From JAAYTL01 sp031460505 (lineage in GTDB: Bacteria; Bacillota; Clostridia; Tissierellales; Tissierellaceae): a stretch of 64,000 bases of DNA. A program made the position numbers and the translations under genes. Location: assembly GCA_031460505.1 (NCBI GenBank), contig JAVKTT010000005.1, forward strand, positions 62,001 to 126,000. Reading direction: 5' to 3'. Position 1 is the first letter of the stretch. Each line of letters begins with the position of its first letter. The notes below the pieces were generated by a model. The model was not told the DNA's origin and searched no databases. It worked only from the letters and a program-made list of their open reading frames with translations. Below, piece by piece: positions 29,138 through 38,352 of the stretch.

Positions 29138-30280
29138 TTATTCGTAGGTGCCTTTAACTAATATTTGACTGTTGTCCATCATTAGTTTTCCTTTACTAAT
29201 TACTGAAACTAGATTGATTTTATCATCTATAATTAATAAATCTGCATCATTATTTTGAGATATAGTTCCCTTATTAGGATATAGGTTTAAAGATTTAGAT
29301 ACATTAGTAGTGAAAAATGGTAATGACTTATCTAAACTCCATCCTAAATTTAGTACCATATTTTGTAATTCCTGAAATAAACTCTTTACAGAAGAAGCTC
29401 CTATTTTGACCAAATTTCCAAATTCATCATATTTAGACCAACTTCCATATCCATCAGAACTTACAGTTATATTTTCTAATGGAACACCTTCTTTTTCCGC
29501 CTTTGCAATTACATTTGTAGGTGAAAGTTCCTCATAGAGTCCACAGGTTAAATCAATTATTCCACCTTTTTTAGCATACTCAAAGGATTCATCTAATAAT
29601 TCTTTTCTTCTATTTACATGGGTAGGTCTAATAGTTCTGATAGGAATCTCAGTTTCTTCTAGAACTTGATTTATTAATCCTAATCCTTGAGATCCATCTC
29701 CCATATGGGCTACAACTATTCCAGCCTTACCCGATACCATACCTGCTACTCTAGCATCCGAAGCAAGTCTAGCTAACTCAGCCTTTGTTATACTAGGTGA
29801 TCTGTGATCTGATAAAGCAATTTTCACTCCTATGATTTCATCGATATAAGTTATATCTTTTTTTACTGAATCAGTTAAGGTTACTGACGGATACCCATAG
29901 GAACCTGTATGAGCATATACTGATATACCTTCTTCCTTTAAAGCCTTTGCCTTAGCGACTAAATTTTCTATACTTCTAGTTGTGGAGTCTGTACCAAGTA
30001 GGCCAACTACAGTTGTAATTCCACCTTCTATTAATTTTGATAGGGTGATTTCTGGAACTCTAGTTTTAAAGCTTCCTTCTCCCCCTCCACCTGTTATGTG
30101 AACATGATTGTCTATTAAACCTGGAATTAGCTTTTTACCAGTTCCATCTATAGTTTGAATCTCTTTACTAAATGCTTGTATATCTTCCTCAATTAAGGTA
30201 ATTTTTCCATTAGTTATCAATACATCTTTTATGCCTAGATTTTCCGGAGAATATACTTCTATGTTCTTTATCAATAACAT
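29138..30280 (-). CDS. iadA: Isoaspartyl (beta-aspartyl) dipeptidase
   Basis: A 380-residue amidohydrolase-superfamily enzyme. Metal and catalytic residues are visible: HVH in DNHVHITGGGGEG, the Lys of GVKIALSDHRS (probable carbamylated lysine), His in VVAHMGDG, His in PTHVNR and Asp in VSSDGYGSW. It cleaves dipeptides with an isoaspartyl bond, formed by protein ageing or present in the diet. It starts three bases after the NhaC-type antiporter gene, so they are one operon. A sigma-54 promoter upstream of the operon and an adjacent sigma-54 activator suggest inducible control. Confidence 0.93.
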   Translation of the reverse strand: MLLIKNIEVYSPENLGIKDVLITNGKITLIEEDIQAFSKEIQTIDGTGKKLIPGLIDNHVHITGGGGEGSFKTRVPEITLSKLIEGGITTVVGLLGTDSTTRSIENLVAKAKALKEEGISVYAHTGSYGYPSVTLTDSVKKDITYIDEIIGVKIALSDHRSPSITKAELARLASDARVAGMVSGKAGIVVAHMGDGSQGLGLINQVLEETEIPIRTIRPTHVNRRKELLDESFEYAKKGGIIDLTCGLYEELSPTNVIAKAEKEGVPLENITVSSDGYGSWSKYDEFGNLVKIGASSVKSLFQELQNMVLNLGWSLDKSLPFFTTNVSKSLNLYPNKGTISQNNDADLLIIDDKINLVSVISKGKLMMDNSQILVKGTYE

Positions 30281-30283
30281 TAG

Positions 30284-31723
30284 CTACACTCCTTCTTGTA
30301 TTCTCTTTTTCTCCTCTGGACTTAGTTTAGCAATTCCAAATCCTGTGAATGCAATAATTATTGCAAATATAATTCCTGTGTAATTTAGTATTGCCCATGG
30401 TAAATATTCAACTGTTGGTACACCTAATGTTGTAGCCATATATGCACCTGCTGCAGACCATGGTATAAGAGGCACCAGTACAGTCCCAGAGTCTTCTAAG
30501 GTTCTAGATAAGTTTTTAGGATGTAGATCTCTCTCTACATAAGCATCTCTAAATAACTCACCTGGAATTATAATAGATAAATAGGAATTTCCAGTTACAA
30601 AAGCTACTGTAAAACATGACGCTATAGTAGCTAATACCATTTGACCTGTAGTTTTTACTTTCTTCATCAATGCTTCTAATACAACATCTAACATGCCTGA
30701 TGAACTGATTATACCAGCAAATCCCATGGCACAGAATACCAATACGGTAGTACTAGTTACCGATACTACTCCACCTCTGTTGATTAAGGTCGTTACTGCC
30801 TTTTGTACTTCTCCTTCAAATCCAGTCATAGAAACATTAAATCCTTGAATTAAAGATATAAATCCATCTTTTAGGGTAAATCCTTGAACTACCATACCTA
30901 TCACTACTGAAATTAGACTAGTTCCTAGCATAGTAGGTATAGTAGGTAATTTTAATAATGAACCTCCAATAATAATTACTACTGGTAATAACAATAGAAT
31001 ATTCCAATTAAACATAGCATCTAATTGAGCTTTTAGTTGAAGAACTGTTTCTGGTGTACTTGCTGCCCCAGAAGTTCCCATACCAACTATAAAATATACT
31101 ACTAAGGATACTATGGTAGCCGGTATAGTTGTATAAAGCATATGCTTGATATGTTCATATAATTCAGATCCTGCTGCCATAGGTGCTAAGTTTGTTGTAT
31201 CGGAAAATGGTGATAGCTTGTCTCCAAAGTATGCACCTCCAACAACTGCTCCTGCCACTGGAGCCAATGGTACTCCTAAGCCACCAGCTATTCCCATAAT
31301 TGCTACACCTATTGTTCCTGCAGAACCCCAAGATGTACCTGTAATAGTTGATAATATAGCTGATATTAAAAATGCGGTTACTAATAAAAATTTAGGATTA
31401 ACTATATCCACTCCATAATAGATAATCATAGGAACAGTTCCTGAATACATCCATGAACCAATAAGTAATCCAACACTCCATAAAATTAAGGTTGCTGGTA
31501 ATGCTCTAGAAATCTTTTCTATAATTCCTGCTTGCATTTCATCCCAAGAATAACCTAATCTCCAAGCAATGAATCCTGCCACAAAAGCCGATAAAATAAT
31601 AATAGGCTCTGTTCTGATTTTCAATACTCCTACACCTACTGTTAAAGCTACAACCATAAATAATATTGGTATAATTCCCTGTGCTAATGTAGGTTTTTTC
31701 TTGATTTTCTCTTGCTTACTCAT
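30284..31723 (-). CDS. NhaC-family Na+/H+ antiporter
   Basis: ATG 31723 lies seven bases after AAAGGAGT; a GTG three codons earlier overlaps that site. The 479-residue protein has about 11-12 membrane segments. It carries the NhaC-family stretch AYFGDKLSPFSDTTNLAP and an earlier TGTSWGSAGTIGVA. NhaC proteins exchange Na+ for H+, and some members take up organic substrates (for example malate/lactate exchange by MleN). Being in one operon with an isoaspartyl dipeptidase suggests it may import or exchange a peptide or amino acid rather than just control pH. That substrate idea is inference. Confidence 0.85.
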   Translation of the reverse strand: MSKQEKIKKKPTLAQGIIPILFMVVALTVGVGVLKIRTEPIIILSAFVAGFIAWRLGYSWDEMQAGIIEKISRALPATLILWSVGLLIGSWMYSGTVPMIIYYGVDIVNPKFLLVTAFLISAILSTITGTSWGSAGTIGVAIMGIAGGLGVPLAPVAGAVVGGAYFGDKLSPFSDTTNLAPMAAGSELYEHIKHMLYTTIPATIVSLVVYFIVGMGTSGAASTPETVLQLKAQLDAMFNWNILLLLPVVIIIGGSLLKLPTIPTMLGTSLISVVIGMVVQGFTLKDGFISLIQGFNVSMTGFEGEVQKAVTTLINRGGVVSVTSTTVLVFCAMGFAGIISSSGMLDVVLEALMKKVKTTGQMVLATIASCFTVAFVTGNSYLSIIIPGELFRDAYVERDLHPKNLSRTLEDSGTVLVPLIPWSAAGAYMATTLGVPTVEYLPWAILNYTGIIFAIIIAFTGFGIAKLSPEEKKRIQEGV

Positions 31724-31764
31724 TATGTGCACTCCTTTTCTAATTATTACTCTATTTAAATATT

Positions 31765-31782
31765 ATGCAATTTCCATGCCAA
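31765..31782 (-). promoter_or_regulatory. Sigma-54 (-24/-12) promoter of the nhaC-iadA operon
   Basis: The minus strand reads TTGGCATGGAAATTGCAT, a near-perfect match to TGGCAC-N5-TTGCA with the invariant GG and GC 12 bases apart. It lies about 42-60 bases before the nhaC start. A sigma-54 activator gene begins the neighbouring unit. Confidence 0.88.
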
Positions 31783-31920
31783 GTGAAGATATTTATCTTT
31801 TGTTTACATTAACACTGTCTATAAAGGGGTTACTTTGTCACTTTACTATGTTCTTAAATTTGTTTATATTTTATATATATTTATTTATTTTTTTACTAAT
31901 TATTTTATCTGGGATGAAAA

Positions 31921-31958
31921 TAACCATGGCTTGGATAAAAATATCCATACCATGGTTA
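31921..31958 (-). terminator. Terminator of the sigma-54 activator gene (possible double function)
   Basis: A long inverted repeat starts in the stop codon: TAACCATGG pairs with CCATGGTTA and an inner GGATA pairs with TATCC. The minus-strand tail is TTTTCATC. Lying about 140-175 bases upstream of the sigma-54 promoter, it could also serve as an enhancer site. Confidence 0.75.
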
Positions 31959-33947
31959 TATTTCTTTCATAAAAGCCCTACCAGATTTAGTAATCCTAGA
32001 CCCTAAAGTTCCAATTTGCTCTATAAATCCATAATTAATTAATTCCTTAATTATACTACGGATTTTGCCTTCTCCTATTTCTACCTTCTCATTACTTGCC
32101 ATTTCAGTGATTTTTACTCTACCTAATGGAAATTTATCATGATAAAAAAATTGCTTTAGTACCCAGATCTGATCTTCAGATAGATATATAGGTTTCTTTT
32201 CATCCTGAACTTCCAACATATAATTATGCAATGAGTTAATGCCAAATTTTTGTCCATCATAAATTAACATAAGATATTCAACTAGGTTTATTAACTCTCT
32301 TATATTGCCTATCCATTTATAATTTATTAGAAAATCTAATGTTTCATCTTCAAAGAACTCTTCTAATGATTCAATTTTCTTGTCCTTAGAGTTTAAGTTT
32401 ATAAAATATTTTAATAGATATTCTATATCTTCCCTTCTCTCTCTTAAAGGAATAGTTTGTAATGGTAGTATGTTTAATCTAAAAAATAAATCTAATCTAA
32501 ATTTATTCTGCTTTACTAAATCTAATAAGTTTTTATTAGTTGCAGCTATTATTCGTACATCAATGGGTATTTCTTCAATACCTCCCACTCTTCTAATCCG
32601 CTTTTCTTCTAATACTCTCAGTAATTTTGCTTGGACTTCCAAAGGAGTATCTCCTATTTCATCTATAAATACAGTTCCTCCATCTGCCATTTCAAATAGG
32701 CCTATTTTTCCGCCTTTAAGAGCTCCAGTAAATGTACCTTCTTCATAGCCAAATAATTCACTCTCTAATAAATTTGCTGAAATAGTTGTCATATTAATAG
32801 GCACAAAGATATTATTTTTCCTAAAGGAATTCATATGTATACCCTGTGCTAAAATTTCTTTTCCAGTACCATTTTCACCTTGAATCAATATATTTGCATC
32901 GGTCAGAGAAAACTTTTCTGCCTTATTTAAAAGTTTTAGAGCTTTCTTATTGATGGTATAATAATCTTTAAATGTATGTAGATTTCTACTAATTATTCTA
33001 TTGTTGTCATAATTAGTCTTAGGTGAAGATCTTGGATTATGTTTTACCCATAAGATATATCCTATCTTTTTAGAAAATTCTACTTCCCTAACTTCAAAAG
33101 TAATTTCCCTATTCTCTATTTCAGCGATAAACACCTTGTTTTCATCTAGATTATCATAGTTAAATGGTAATAACTCTTCTAATTTTTTACCTATTATATT
33201 TTTTCTTTTTACACCTATTATATATTCAAATTTAGTGTTTAAGTTTGTTATTTTACCATAATTATCTATAAAGGCAATACCATAGTCTAAAGTATTGACT
33301 ACTATTTCTAATATTTGTTGATCTTCTTGACTCTTTCTTCTGCTTTCATCAATAGATTTAGATATCTTAACGATATCTCTAATATAATCAACTACTAACC
33401 CATTTCCTAACTTACTTTCTAAATTTAAGATTGAGATTATTTCATGTATAGTTTGGATATCCAGGATTCTAGTTCCTATATCAATAAGCATCTTTGGCTT
33501 ATAAGGAGCTAACTGACTTTCTCCTGCAGTTATCGCTATTTCTAATTTAGGATAAGAAGTACAGTCAGGATAGTATGGATGATATTTTATATGGTCCAAT
33601 CCAAGTTCTAATAAGGATTCTATAGCTTCCTTTGTTGATTCGTATCCATCATTAATAAATAATACATCTTTTCCTTCCTCTATACTTATAACTTCTTTAA
33701 TATTTTTATGATCTATTATTCTTTTAGCTATTATGTTTGGAATCTTAGAATCTATATATCTTAACGATCTATTTTTTACATATGAGCTAGAATAAAGAAT
33801 TAAATCTATATCGCTGTCATTTAGAGATTCTAATTCAGAAAGCAATTTATTATCTATTTTTATATATTTACCTAATAATGCAGTAAGTTGATTTTTCAAC
33901 GTAATTCCTGTATTCATACCTTCAGTTACTATAACAAGTCTCTTCAC
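31956..33947 (-). CDS. Sigma-54-dependent transcriptional activator with PAS domain and winged-helix end
   Basis: The start is GTG 33947, eight bases after GAGG; another GTG three codons upstream abuts that site. The 663-residue product has an N-terminal sensory region of about 190 residues of no family I can name and a PAS domain near 210-300 (LDYGIAFIDNYGKI). An AAA+ domain spans about 330-560. Walker A is GENGTGKE, Walker B is GGTVFIDEIGD, and the sigma-54 contact loop is GTFTGA rather than the usual GAFTGA. The C-terminus is not the usual Fis-type helix-turn-helix but looks like a winged helix (GRVKITEMASNEKV to GFIEQIGTLGSRIT). It very likely drives the neighbouring nhaC-iadA operon. Confidence 0.9.
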   Translation of the reverse strand: MKRLVIVTEGMNTGITLKNQLTALLGKYIKIDNKLLSELESLNDSDIDLILYSSSYVKNRSLRYIDSKIPNIIAKRIIDHKNIKEVISIEEGKDVLFINDGYESTKEAIESLLELGLDHIKYHPYYPDCTSYPKLEIAITAGESQLAPYKPKMLIDIGTRILDIQTIHEIISILNLESKLGNGLVVDYIRDIVKISKSIDESRRKSQEDQQILEIVVNTLDYGIAFIDNYGKITNLNTKFEYIIGVKRKNIIGKKLEELLPFNYDNLDENKVFIAEIENREITFEVREVEFSKKIGYILWVKHNPRSSPKTNYDNNRIISRNLHTFKDYYTINKKALKLLNKAEKFSLTDANILIQGENGTGKEILAQGIHMNSFRKNNIFVPINMTTISANLLESELFGYEEGTFTGALKGGKIGLFEMADGGTVFIDEIGDTPLEVQAKLLRVLEEKRIRRVGGIEEIPIDVRIIAATNKNLLDLVKQNKFRLDLFFRLNILPLQTIPLRERREDIEYLLKYFINLNSKDKKIESLEEFFEDETLDFLINYKWIGNIRELINLVEYLMLIYDGQKFGINSLHNYMLEVQDEKKPIYLSEDQIWVLKQFFYHDKFPLGRVKITEMASNEKVEIGEGKIRSIIKELINYGFIEQIGTLGSRITKSGRAFMKEI

Positions 33948-33990
33948 TATTTTCACCTCATAGCATCTTCCAAACTCATATATAATTATA

Positions 33991-36366
33991 TCATATTAAC
34001 TTAATACTTTTAGCAATTTCAACTGCTCCTTTTGCATCTTTAACATAAAAGTCTGCTTTTATCATATCAGCATATTCTTGGTTTAGGACAGCTCCACCTA
34101 CCATGACCTTTATATTTGGATTTAATTTCTTTAATTCTGATATGGTCTCTTCCATGCTTTTTACTGTGGTAGTCATCAGGGCACTTAGGCCTACTAGTTT
34201 TATAGCATGCTTTTTAACTTCTTCAACTATTGTTTCTATAGCTACATCTTTACCTAAATCTATAATTTCATAGTTATAGTTTTCTAGTAGTACCTTTACT
34301 ATATTCTTACCTATATCGTGTATATCTCCTTTTACTGTAGCGAGAATAATTTTCCCATTTGAAATATCATCATCTGAATCTTTACTCAGCTTTTCTTTTA
34401 ATACTTCAAAAGAATTTTTTACCGTTTCAGCAGATTGGATCAATTGTGGTAAAAACATCTCACCTTTCTCATATCTATCCCCTACTAAATCCAAAGCTGG
34501 GATTATATATTGATTGACTATTTCTAAAGGCTGTTTTTCTAATAATAAATTAATAGTTGCTGCCTTGGCATCTTCTCTCATTCCTTTTATTATTATATCT
34601 TCTAAATCTAGGCTCTTTTTATAGACAGTTATAGCCTCTTTTTTAGTATCTATGTTTTCATTGTGTGCTAGATATTCTTTGCCTCCTATGTCTTTGTACC
34701 ACAATAGGTTGGAAGCAAGAATGGTATCCATCATCTCTCTATCCAATGGATTAATTATTGGTAGGTCAAGTCCTTCATATAATGCTGCACAAAAGAATAC
34801 TTTGTTGATTAAAGCTCTGTTTGGTAATCCAAAGGATACATTAGACACTCCAAGTACTGTCTTTACCTGAAGCTTTTCCTTGACTAGGGCTAAGGCTTCT
34901 AGGGTATCTTTGACGTCTTCTTGCTGAGCTGCTGCTGTCAATGTTAAGCAATCTATATATACATCTTCTCTTCCTATTCCATATTCTTCTGCCTTTTTAA
35001 CTATTTTTTCAGCAATTTTATATCTATCCAATGCAGAGGTAGGGATCCCATTTTCATCTAATGTTAGTCCTACTACTGCTGCACCATATTTTTTCACAAT
35101 AGGTAGTATTGTATCTAGTGATTTATCTTCACCACTTACTGAATTCACTATTGCTTTACCATTATATACTCTAAGACCAGATTCAATTACTTTAGGACTA
35201 GTTGAGTCAATTTGTAGTGGAACATCTAAGATTGATTGAATCTCTTTTATTACCTTAACCATAGTCCTTTCTTCATCTATTTCAGGTAAACCCACATTTA
35301 CATCTAATATATGTGCTCCTGATTCAACCTGAACTATAGCTTCTCTTAAAATATAATCAATATCTCCCTTCTTCAAAGCTTTCTTAAATAACTTCTTTCC
35401 TGTAGGATTGATCCTTTCTCCTATTACCTTTACTCCATCAATAAGAACTGTATTTGTTGGAGTACATACTCTAGCCATGCTTTGAATATTTAATGTTGGT
35501 GGTTTTATATCTCTAGTCTTATTCACTAATTCTTCTATATATTTATCAGTAGTTCCGCAGCATCCCCCAAGGACTCTTACACCTTTTTCTATGAACTTCC
35601 TTCCAAATTCAGCAAACTCTTGTGGTAATACATTATATACGGTTTGATTATCTATCACAGTTGGCAATCCTGCATTGGCTTGAACCATAACTGGTATTTT
35701 GGAATACTTAAGGACATCATCTAATATTGGTTCTATCTCTTTTGGTCCTAAAGAACAGTTAATTCCCAGTGCATCTACTCCTAATCCTTGTAGTGTGAGT
35801 ACCATTGCTGATGGAGTACATCCAGTGAATGTTCTTTTATTTTCTTCAAAACTCATAGTACAAAATACTGGTAAATTTGAGTTTTCTTTTGCAGCCAGTA
35901 TAGCAGCTTTTGCTTCATAAAGGTCAGTCATTGTTTCTATGATAATTAAGTCTACTCCATCCTTTACCCCTTGGATAATTTGTCTTTTAAATATTTCATA
36001 AGCTTCCTCAAATTTTAATGTTCCCATAGGCTCTAAAAGTTCACTAATTGGGCCTATATCCAAAGCCACATATACATCTCTTCCATAAATAGCTTCTTTA
36101 GCATTTCCTACTGCTTTGTTGATTATTTCTTCTACTGAATATCCACTGTTTTTCATTTTAAGCTCATTGGCTCCAAATGTATTTGTTGTTATGACTTTTG
36201 CTCCTGCTTCAATATATTGTTTATGAATTTCTATTATCGTTTCAGAAGATTTAATATTTAAAACCTCAGGAAGCTCACCAAGTTTTAGGCCTCTATTCTG
36301 AAGCATGGTTCCCATTGCCCCATCCAAAATCAGTACTTCATTTTTTAATATTTCTCTAACTTCCAC
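33991..36366 (-). CDS. metH: B12-dependent methionine synthase lacking the activation domain
   Basis: GTG 36366 is preferred because it lies nine bases after AAAGGAG, inside the end of the upstream gene (11-base overlap); TTG or ATG just before it are alternatives. About 791 residues hold three modules. The first is homocysteine S-methyltransferase (DGAMGTMLQNRG, and zinc Cys in GINCS and LGGCCGTT). The second is the pterin/methyl-THF-binding barrel (VIGERINPTGKKLFK, IDSTSP). The third is B12-binding, with the cobalt-ligand motif DIHDIGKN. It makes methionine from homocysteine and methyl-tetrahydrofolate. The reactivation domain is encoded separately by the upstream gene. Confidence 0.92.
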   Translation of the reverse strand: MEVREILKNEVLILDGAMGTMLQNRGLKLGELPEVLNIKSSETIIEIHKQYIEAGAKVITTNTFGANELKMKNSGYSVEEIINKAVGNAKEAIYGRDVYVALDIGPISELLEPMGTLKFEEAYEIFKRQIIQGVKDGVDLIIIETMTDLYEAKAAILAAKENSNLPVFCTMSFEENKRTFTGCTPSAMVLTLQGLGVDALGINCSLGPKEIEPILDDVLKYSKIPVMVQANAGLPTVIDNQTVYNVLPQEFAEFGRKFIEKGVRVLGGCCGTTDKYIEELVNKTRDIKPPTLNIQSMARVCTPTNTVLIDGVKVIGERINPTGKKLFKKALKKGDIDYILREAIVQVESGAHILDVNVGLPEIDEERTMVKVIKEIQSILDVPLQIDSTSPKVIESGLRVYNGKAIVNSVSGEDKSLDTILPIVKKYGAAVVGLTLDENGIPTSALDRYKIAEKIVKKAEEYGIGREDVYIDCLTLTAAAQQEDVKDTLEALALVKEKLQVKTVLGVSNVSFGLPNRALINKVFFCAALYEGLDLPIINPLDREMMDTILASNLLWYKDIGGKEYLAHNENIDTKKEAITVYKKSLDLEDIIIKGMREDAKAATINLLLEKQPLEIVNQYIIPALDLVGDRYEKGEMFLPQLIQSAETVKNSFEVLKEKLSKDSDDDISNGKIILATVKGDIHDIGKNIVKVLLENYNYEIIDLGKDVAIETIVEEVKKHAIKLVGLSALMTTTVKSMEETISELKKLNPNIKVMVGGAVLNQEYADMIKADFYVKDAKGAVEIAKSIKLI

Positions 36367-37033
36367 ATCCAACATCTCCTTTACGATAATTACAGCTATC
36401 ATATTTATTGCAATTGTTGCAGCTTACTGCTTCTTTTTTATGTTTTTCATCAATAACACCTAGTATTGCTGTGACCGATTTTCTAGGTATTAATATATTA
36501 TGAGATGTGACACTAAGACCTATGGATTTCTTAGCCTCTAATATCTCTAGTAGCTCATTCTGCATATCAATGGGTAAATCCCCATATCCAGAAGAATATC
36601 TTGATGTCAATGTTTTACCATCCTTAGATACCATGTTTTCTAGCTCATAATTAACTGCGTCACATATCTCTTCGATAGCCGCTGAAGCACAAGCATCCAA
36701 AATCATAGCTTTACTCATACTTATCTTCTCATAATACCTAATCATTGTATCAATATCATGACCAAGTGTTACTGCCATGAATATACAAATATCTGAGTTT
36801 TTTAAATGATTTTTAATGTCTTCACCTATTAATCTCAAATTAGTGCCCTTTATCCAAAGTTTACCCTTACCTCTTGTTATATCAAAAAATTTATAGGTGT
36901 ACTTTTCATCTATTGAATTACTAATTTCTCTAATGGATTCGTCAATTAATCTATTAGTTATACCGTCCAATACTTGATTTTTATATCCTAAATATCTTAG
37001 TACTTCATCTTTATTTATTGAAATCTTAGCCAT
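36356..37033 (-). CDS. Stand-alone methionine synthase activation-domain protein
   Basis: ATG 37033 is the most likely start (AAAGG upstream, with somewhat long spacing). The 225-residue protein resembles the AdoMet-binding activation domain of MetH, with RYSSGYGDLPI matching the conserved R-x-S-x-G-Y-x-D segment. The C-terminus has a Cys cluster (CNNCNKYDSC, then YRKGDVGC) not found in E. coli MetH. It overlaps the metH start. Split MetH with a separate activation protein is known in other anaerobes such as Thermotoga. It should help reductive methylation of inactive cob(II)alamin; the Cys cluster might bind a metal or Fe-S centre. Confidence 0.85.
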   Translation of the reverse strand: MAKISINKDEVLRYLGYKNQVLDGITNRLIDESIREISNSIDEKYTYKFFDITRGKGKLWIKGTNLRLIGEDIKNHLKNSDICIFMAVTLGHDIDTMIRYYEKISMSKAMILDACASAAIEEICDAVNYELENMVSKDGKTLTSRYSSGYGDLPIDMQNELLEILEAKKSIGLSVTSHNILIPRKSVTAILGVIDEKHKKEAVSCNNCNKYDSCNYRKGDVGCGS

Positions 37034-37087
37034 TACTAAACACAACCTTTGTTCAAACCTTTCTTTCTAATATACCCCAAAAGCATA

Positions 37088-37120
37088 AAAGCTTCCATCC
37101 TTAAATGAGATGAAAGCTTC
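37088..37120 (-). terminator. Terminator of the leucine-dehydrogenase-like gene
   Basis: AAGCTTTCATC pairs with GATGGAAGCTT (one mismatch) around a nine-base loop, followed on the minus strand by TTTATGCTTTT. Confidence 0.8.
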
Positions 37121-37141
37121 TTTTTGTATATCTATTTATAT

Positions 37142-38203
37142 TTATTTTTCTAAATATATACTACTTACTTTAGCCATTGCTTGTATTCTTTCTTTTGCCA
37201 TTCTTTCTGCCGCCTTAAAAGTAGGTATATCATCTCTCTTAGAGATTTCTATAACTTTCTTAACTGCATCATAAATTGCAGATGCTCTACCCATAGCTCT
37301 ATCTTTGTTGTAACCTTTCAGCTCTTCATATACATTAATAACGCCACCACTATTTATTACGAAGTCTGGAACATAAAGGATTCCTTTATCCTTTAACATT
37401 TGACCATGTTTATCATCGCCTAATTGATTGTTTGCAGAACCTGCTACTATTTTACATTTTAGTTTGTCAATTGTAAAATCATTTATAACTGCTCCCATAG
37501 CACATGGTACAAATATATCACAATCCACACTATATATTTCATCTGGATGAACTGGGGTTGCACCCATGTCATTTACAACTCGATCAATACTTTCTTTTCT
37601 GATATCAGTTACATAAAGCTTTGCTCCTGCATCATGTAGATGTTTACATATGGAATATCCTACTGAACCCAATCCTTGAACTGCTACTACTTTTCCTGTC
37701 AAATCATCACTACCAAATACTTCATTAACAGCTGCTAATATTCCTCTGAAAACTCCAAAAGCTGTTACTGGGGAAGGATTGCCGCTTTTTCCTTCTAATC
37801 CTACAACATGGTCTGTCTCTGCATTTATATATGCCATGTCTTGTGTAGTACTATTCATATCTTCTGCTGTGATATATCTTCCTCCTAAGCCTTCTATGTA
37901 TCTACCAAATGTTCTAAAAAGTTGTTCACTTTTTATCTCAGCTGGATCTCCTATGATAACTGCTTTACCTCCACCAAGATTTAATCCTGCAGCTGAGTTT
38001 TTTAAGGTCATACCTACTGATAATCTCATAACATCTATTATAGCTTCTTCCTCTGATTCATAATCCCAAATCCTTGTACCACCTAGAGCAGGTCCCAGTG
38101 TAGTATCGTGTATACCGATAATTGCTTTAAGTCCTGTACTACGATCCTGGCAAAAAACCAATTGTTCAAAGTCATGTTCCTCTAAGTAATCAAAAATCTT
38201 CAT
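37142..38203 (-). CDS. Leucine/valine/phenylalanine dehydrogenase (Glu/Leu/Phe/Val dehydrogenase family)
   Basis: The 353-residue length is typical of leucine dehydrogenase and shorter than most glutamate dehydrogenases. The catalytic Lys lies in LNLGGGKAV, a second key loop is ITAEDMNS, and the NAD-binding fold has VQGLGSVGYSICKHL. The enzyme deaminates branched-chain amino acids to 2-oxo acids with NAD+. The next upstream gene in the same direction is a BrnQ branched-chain amino-acid transporter, which supports the substrate choice. AAGGGGGACT precedes the start. Confidence 0.9.
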   Translation of the reverse strand: MKIFDYLEEHDFEQLVFCQDRSTGLKAIIGIHDTTLGPALGGTRIWDYESEEEAIIDVMRLSVGMTLKNSAAGLNLGGGKAVIIGDPAEIKSEQLFRTFGRYIEGLGGRYITAEDMNSTTQDMAYINAETDHVVGLEGKSGNPSPVTAFGVFRGILAAVNEVFGSDDLTGKVVAVQGLGSVGYSICKHLHDAGAKLYVTDIRKESIDRVVNDMGATPVHPDEIYSVDCDIFVPCAMGAVINDFTIDKLKCKIVAGSANNQLGDDKHGQMLKDKGILYVPDFVINSGGVINVYEELKGYNKDRAMGRASAIYDAVKKVIEISKRDDIPTFKAAERMAKERIQAMAKVSSIYLEK

Positions 38204-38318
38204 AATGAAGTCCCCCTTCTATAATTAGTACAAATTTTTGTTAATGAATACTCTATATAATAATTATATACCCTAGTGTAAACGCTTTCAACAAATAGTT
38301 TTAATATTCCGTATTTAT

Positions 38319-38352
38319 AAAAAAAGTAGCAGACTTTTGTCCACTACTTTTT
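38319..38352 (-). terminator. Terminator of brnQ
   Basis: AAAAGTAG...GAC pairs with GTC...CTACTTTT around a short loop, beginning in the stop codon and followed by a T run on the minus strand. It separates brnQ from the dehydrogenase gene. Confidence 0.8.

Noticed and set aside
37034..37141. Cobalamin riboswitch upstream of the B12-dependent methionine synthase genes
   Set aside because: The interval is too short and contains mainly the terminator of the upstream-lying convergent-side gene; no B12-box found.
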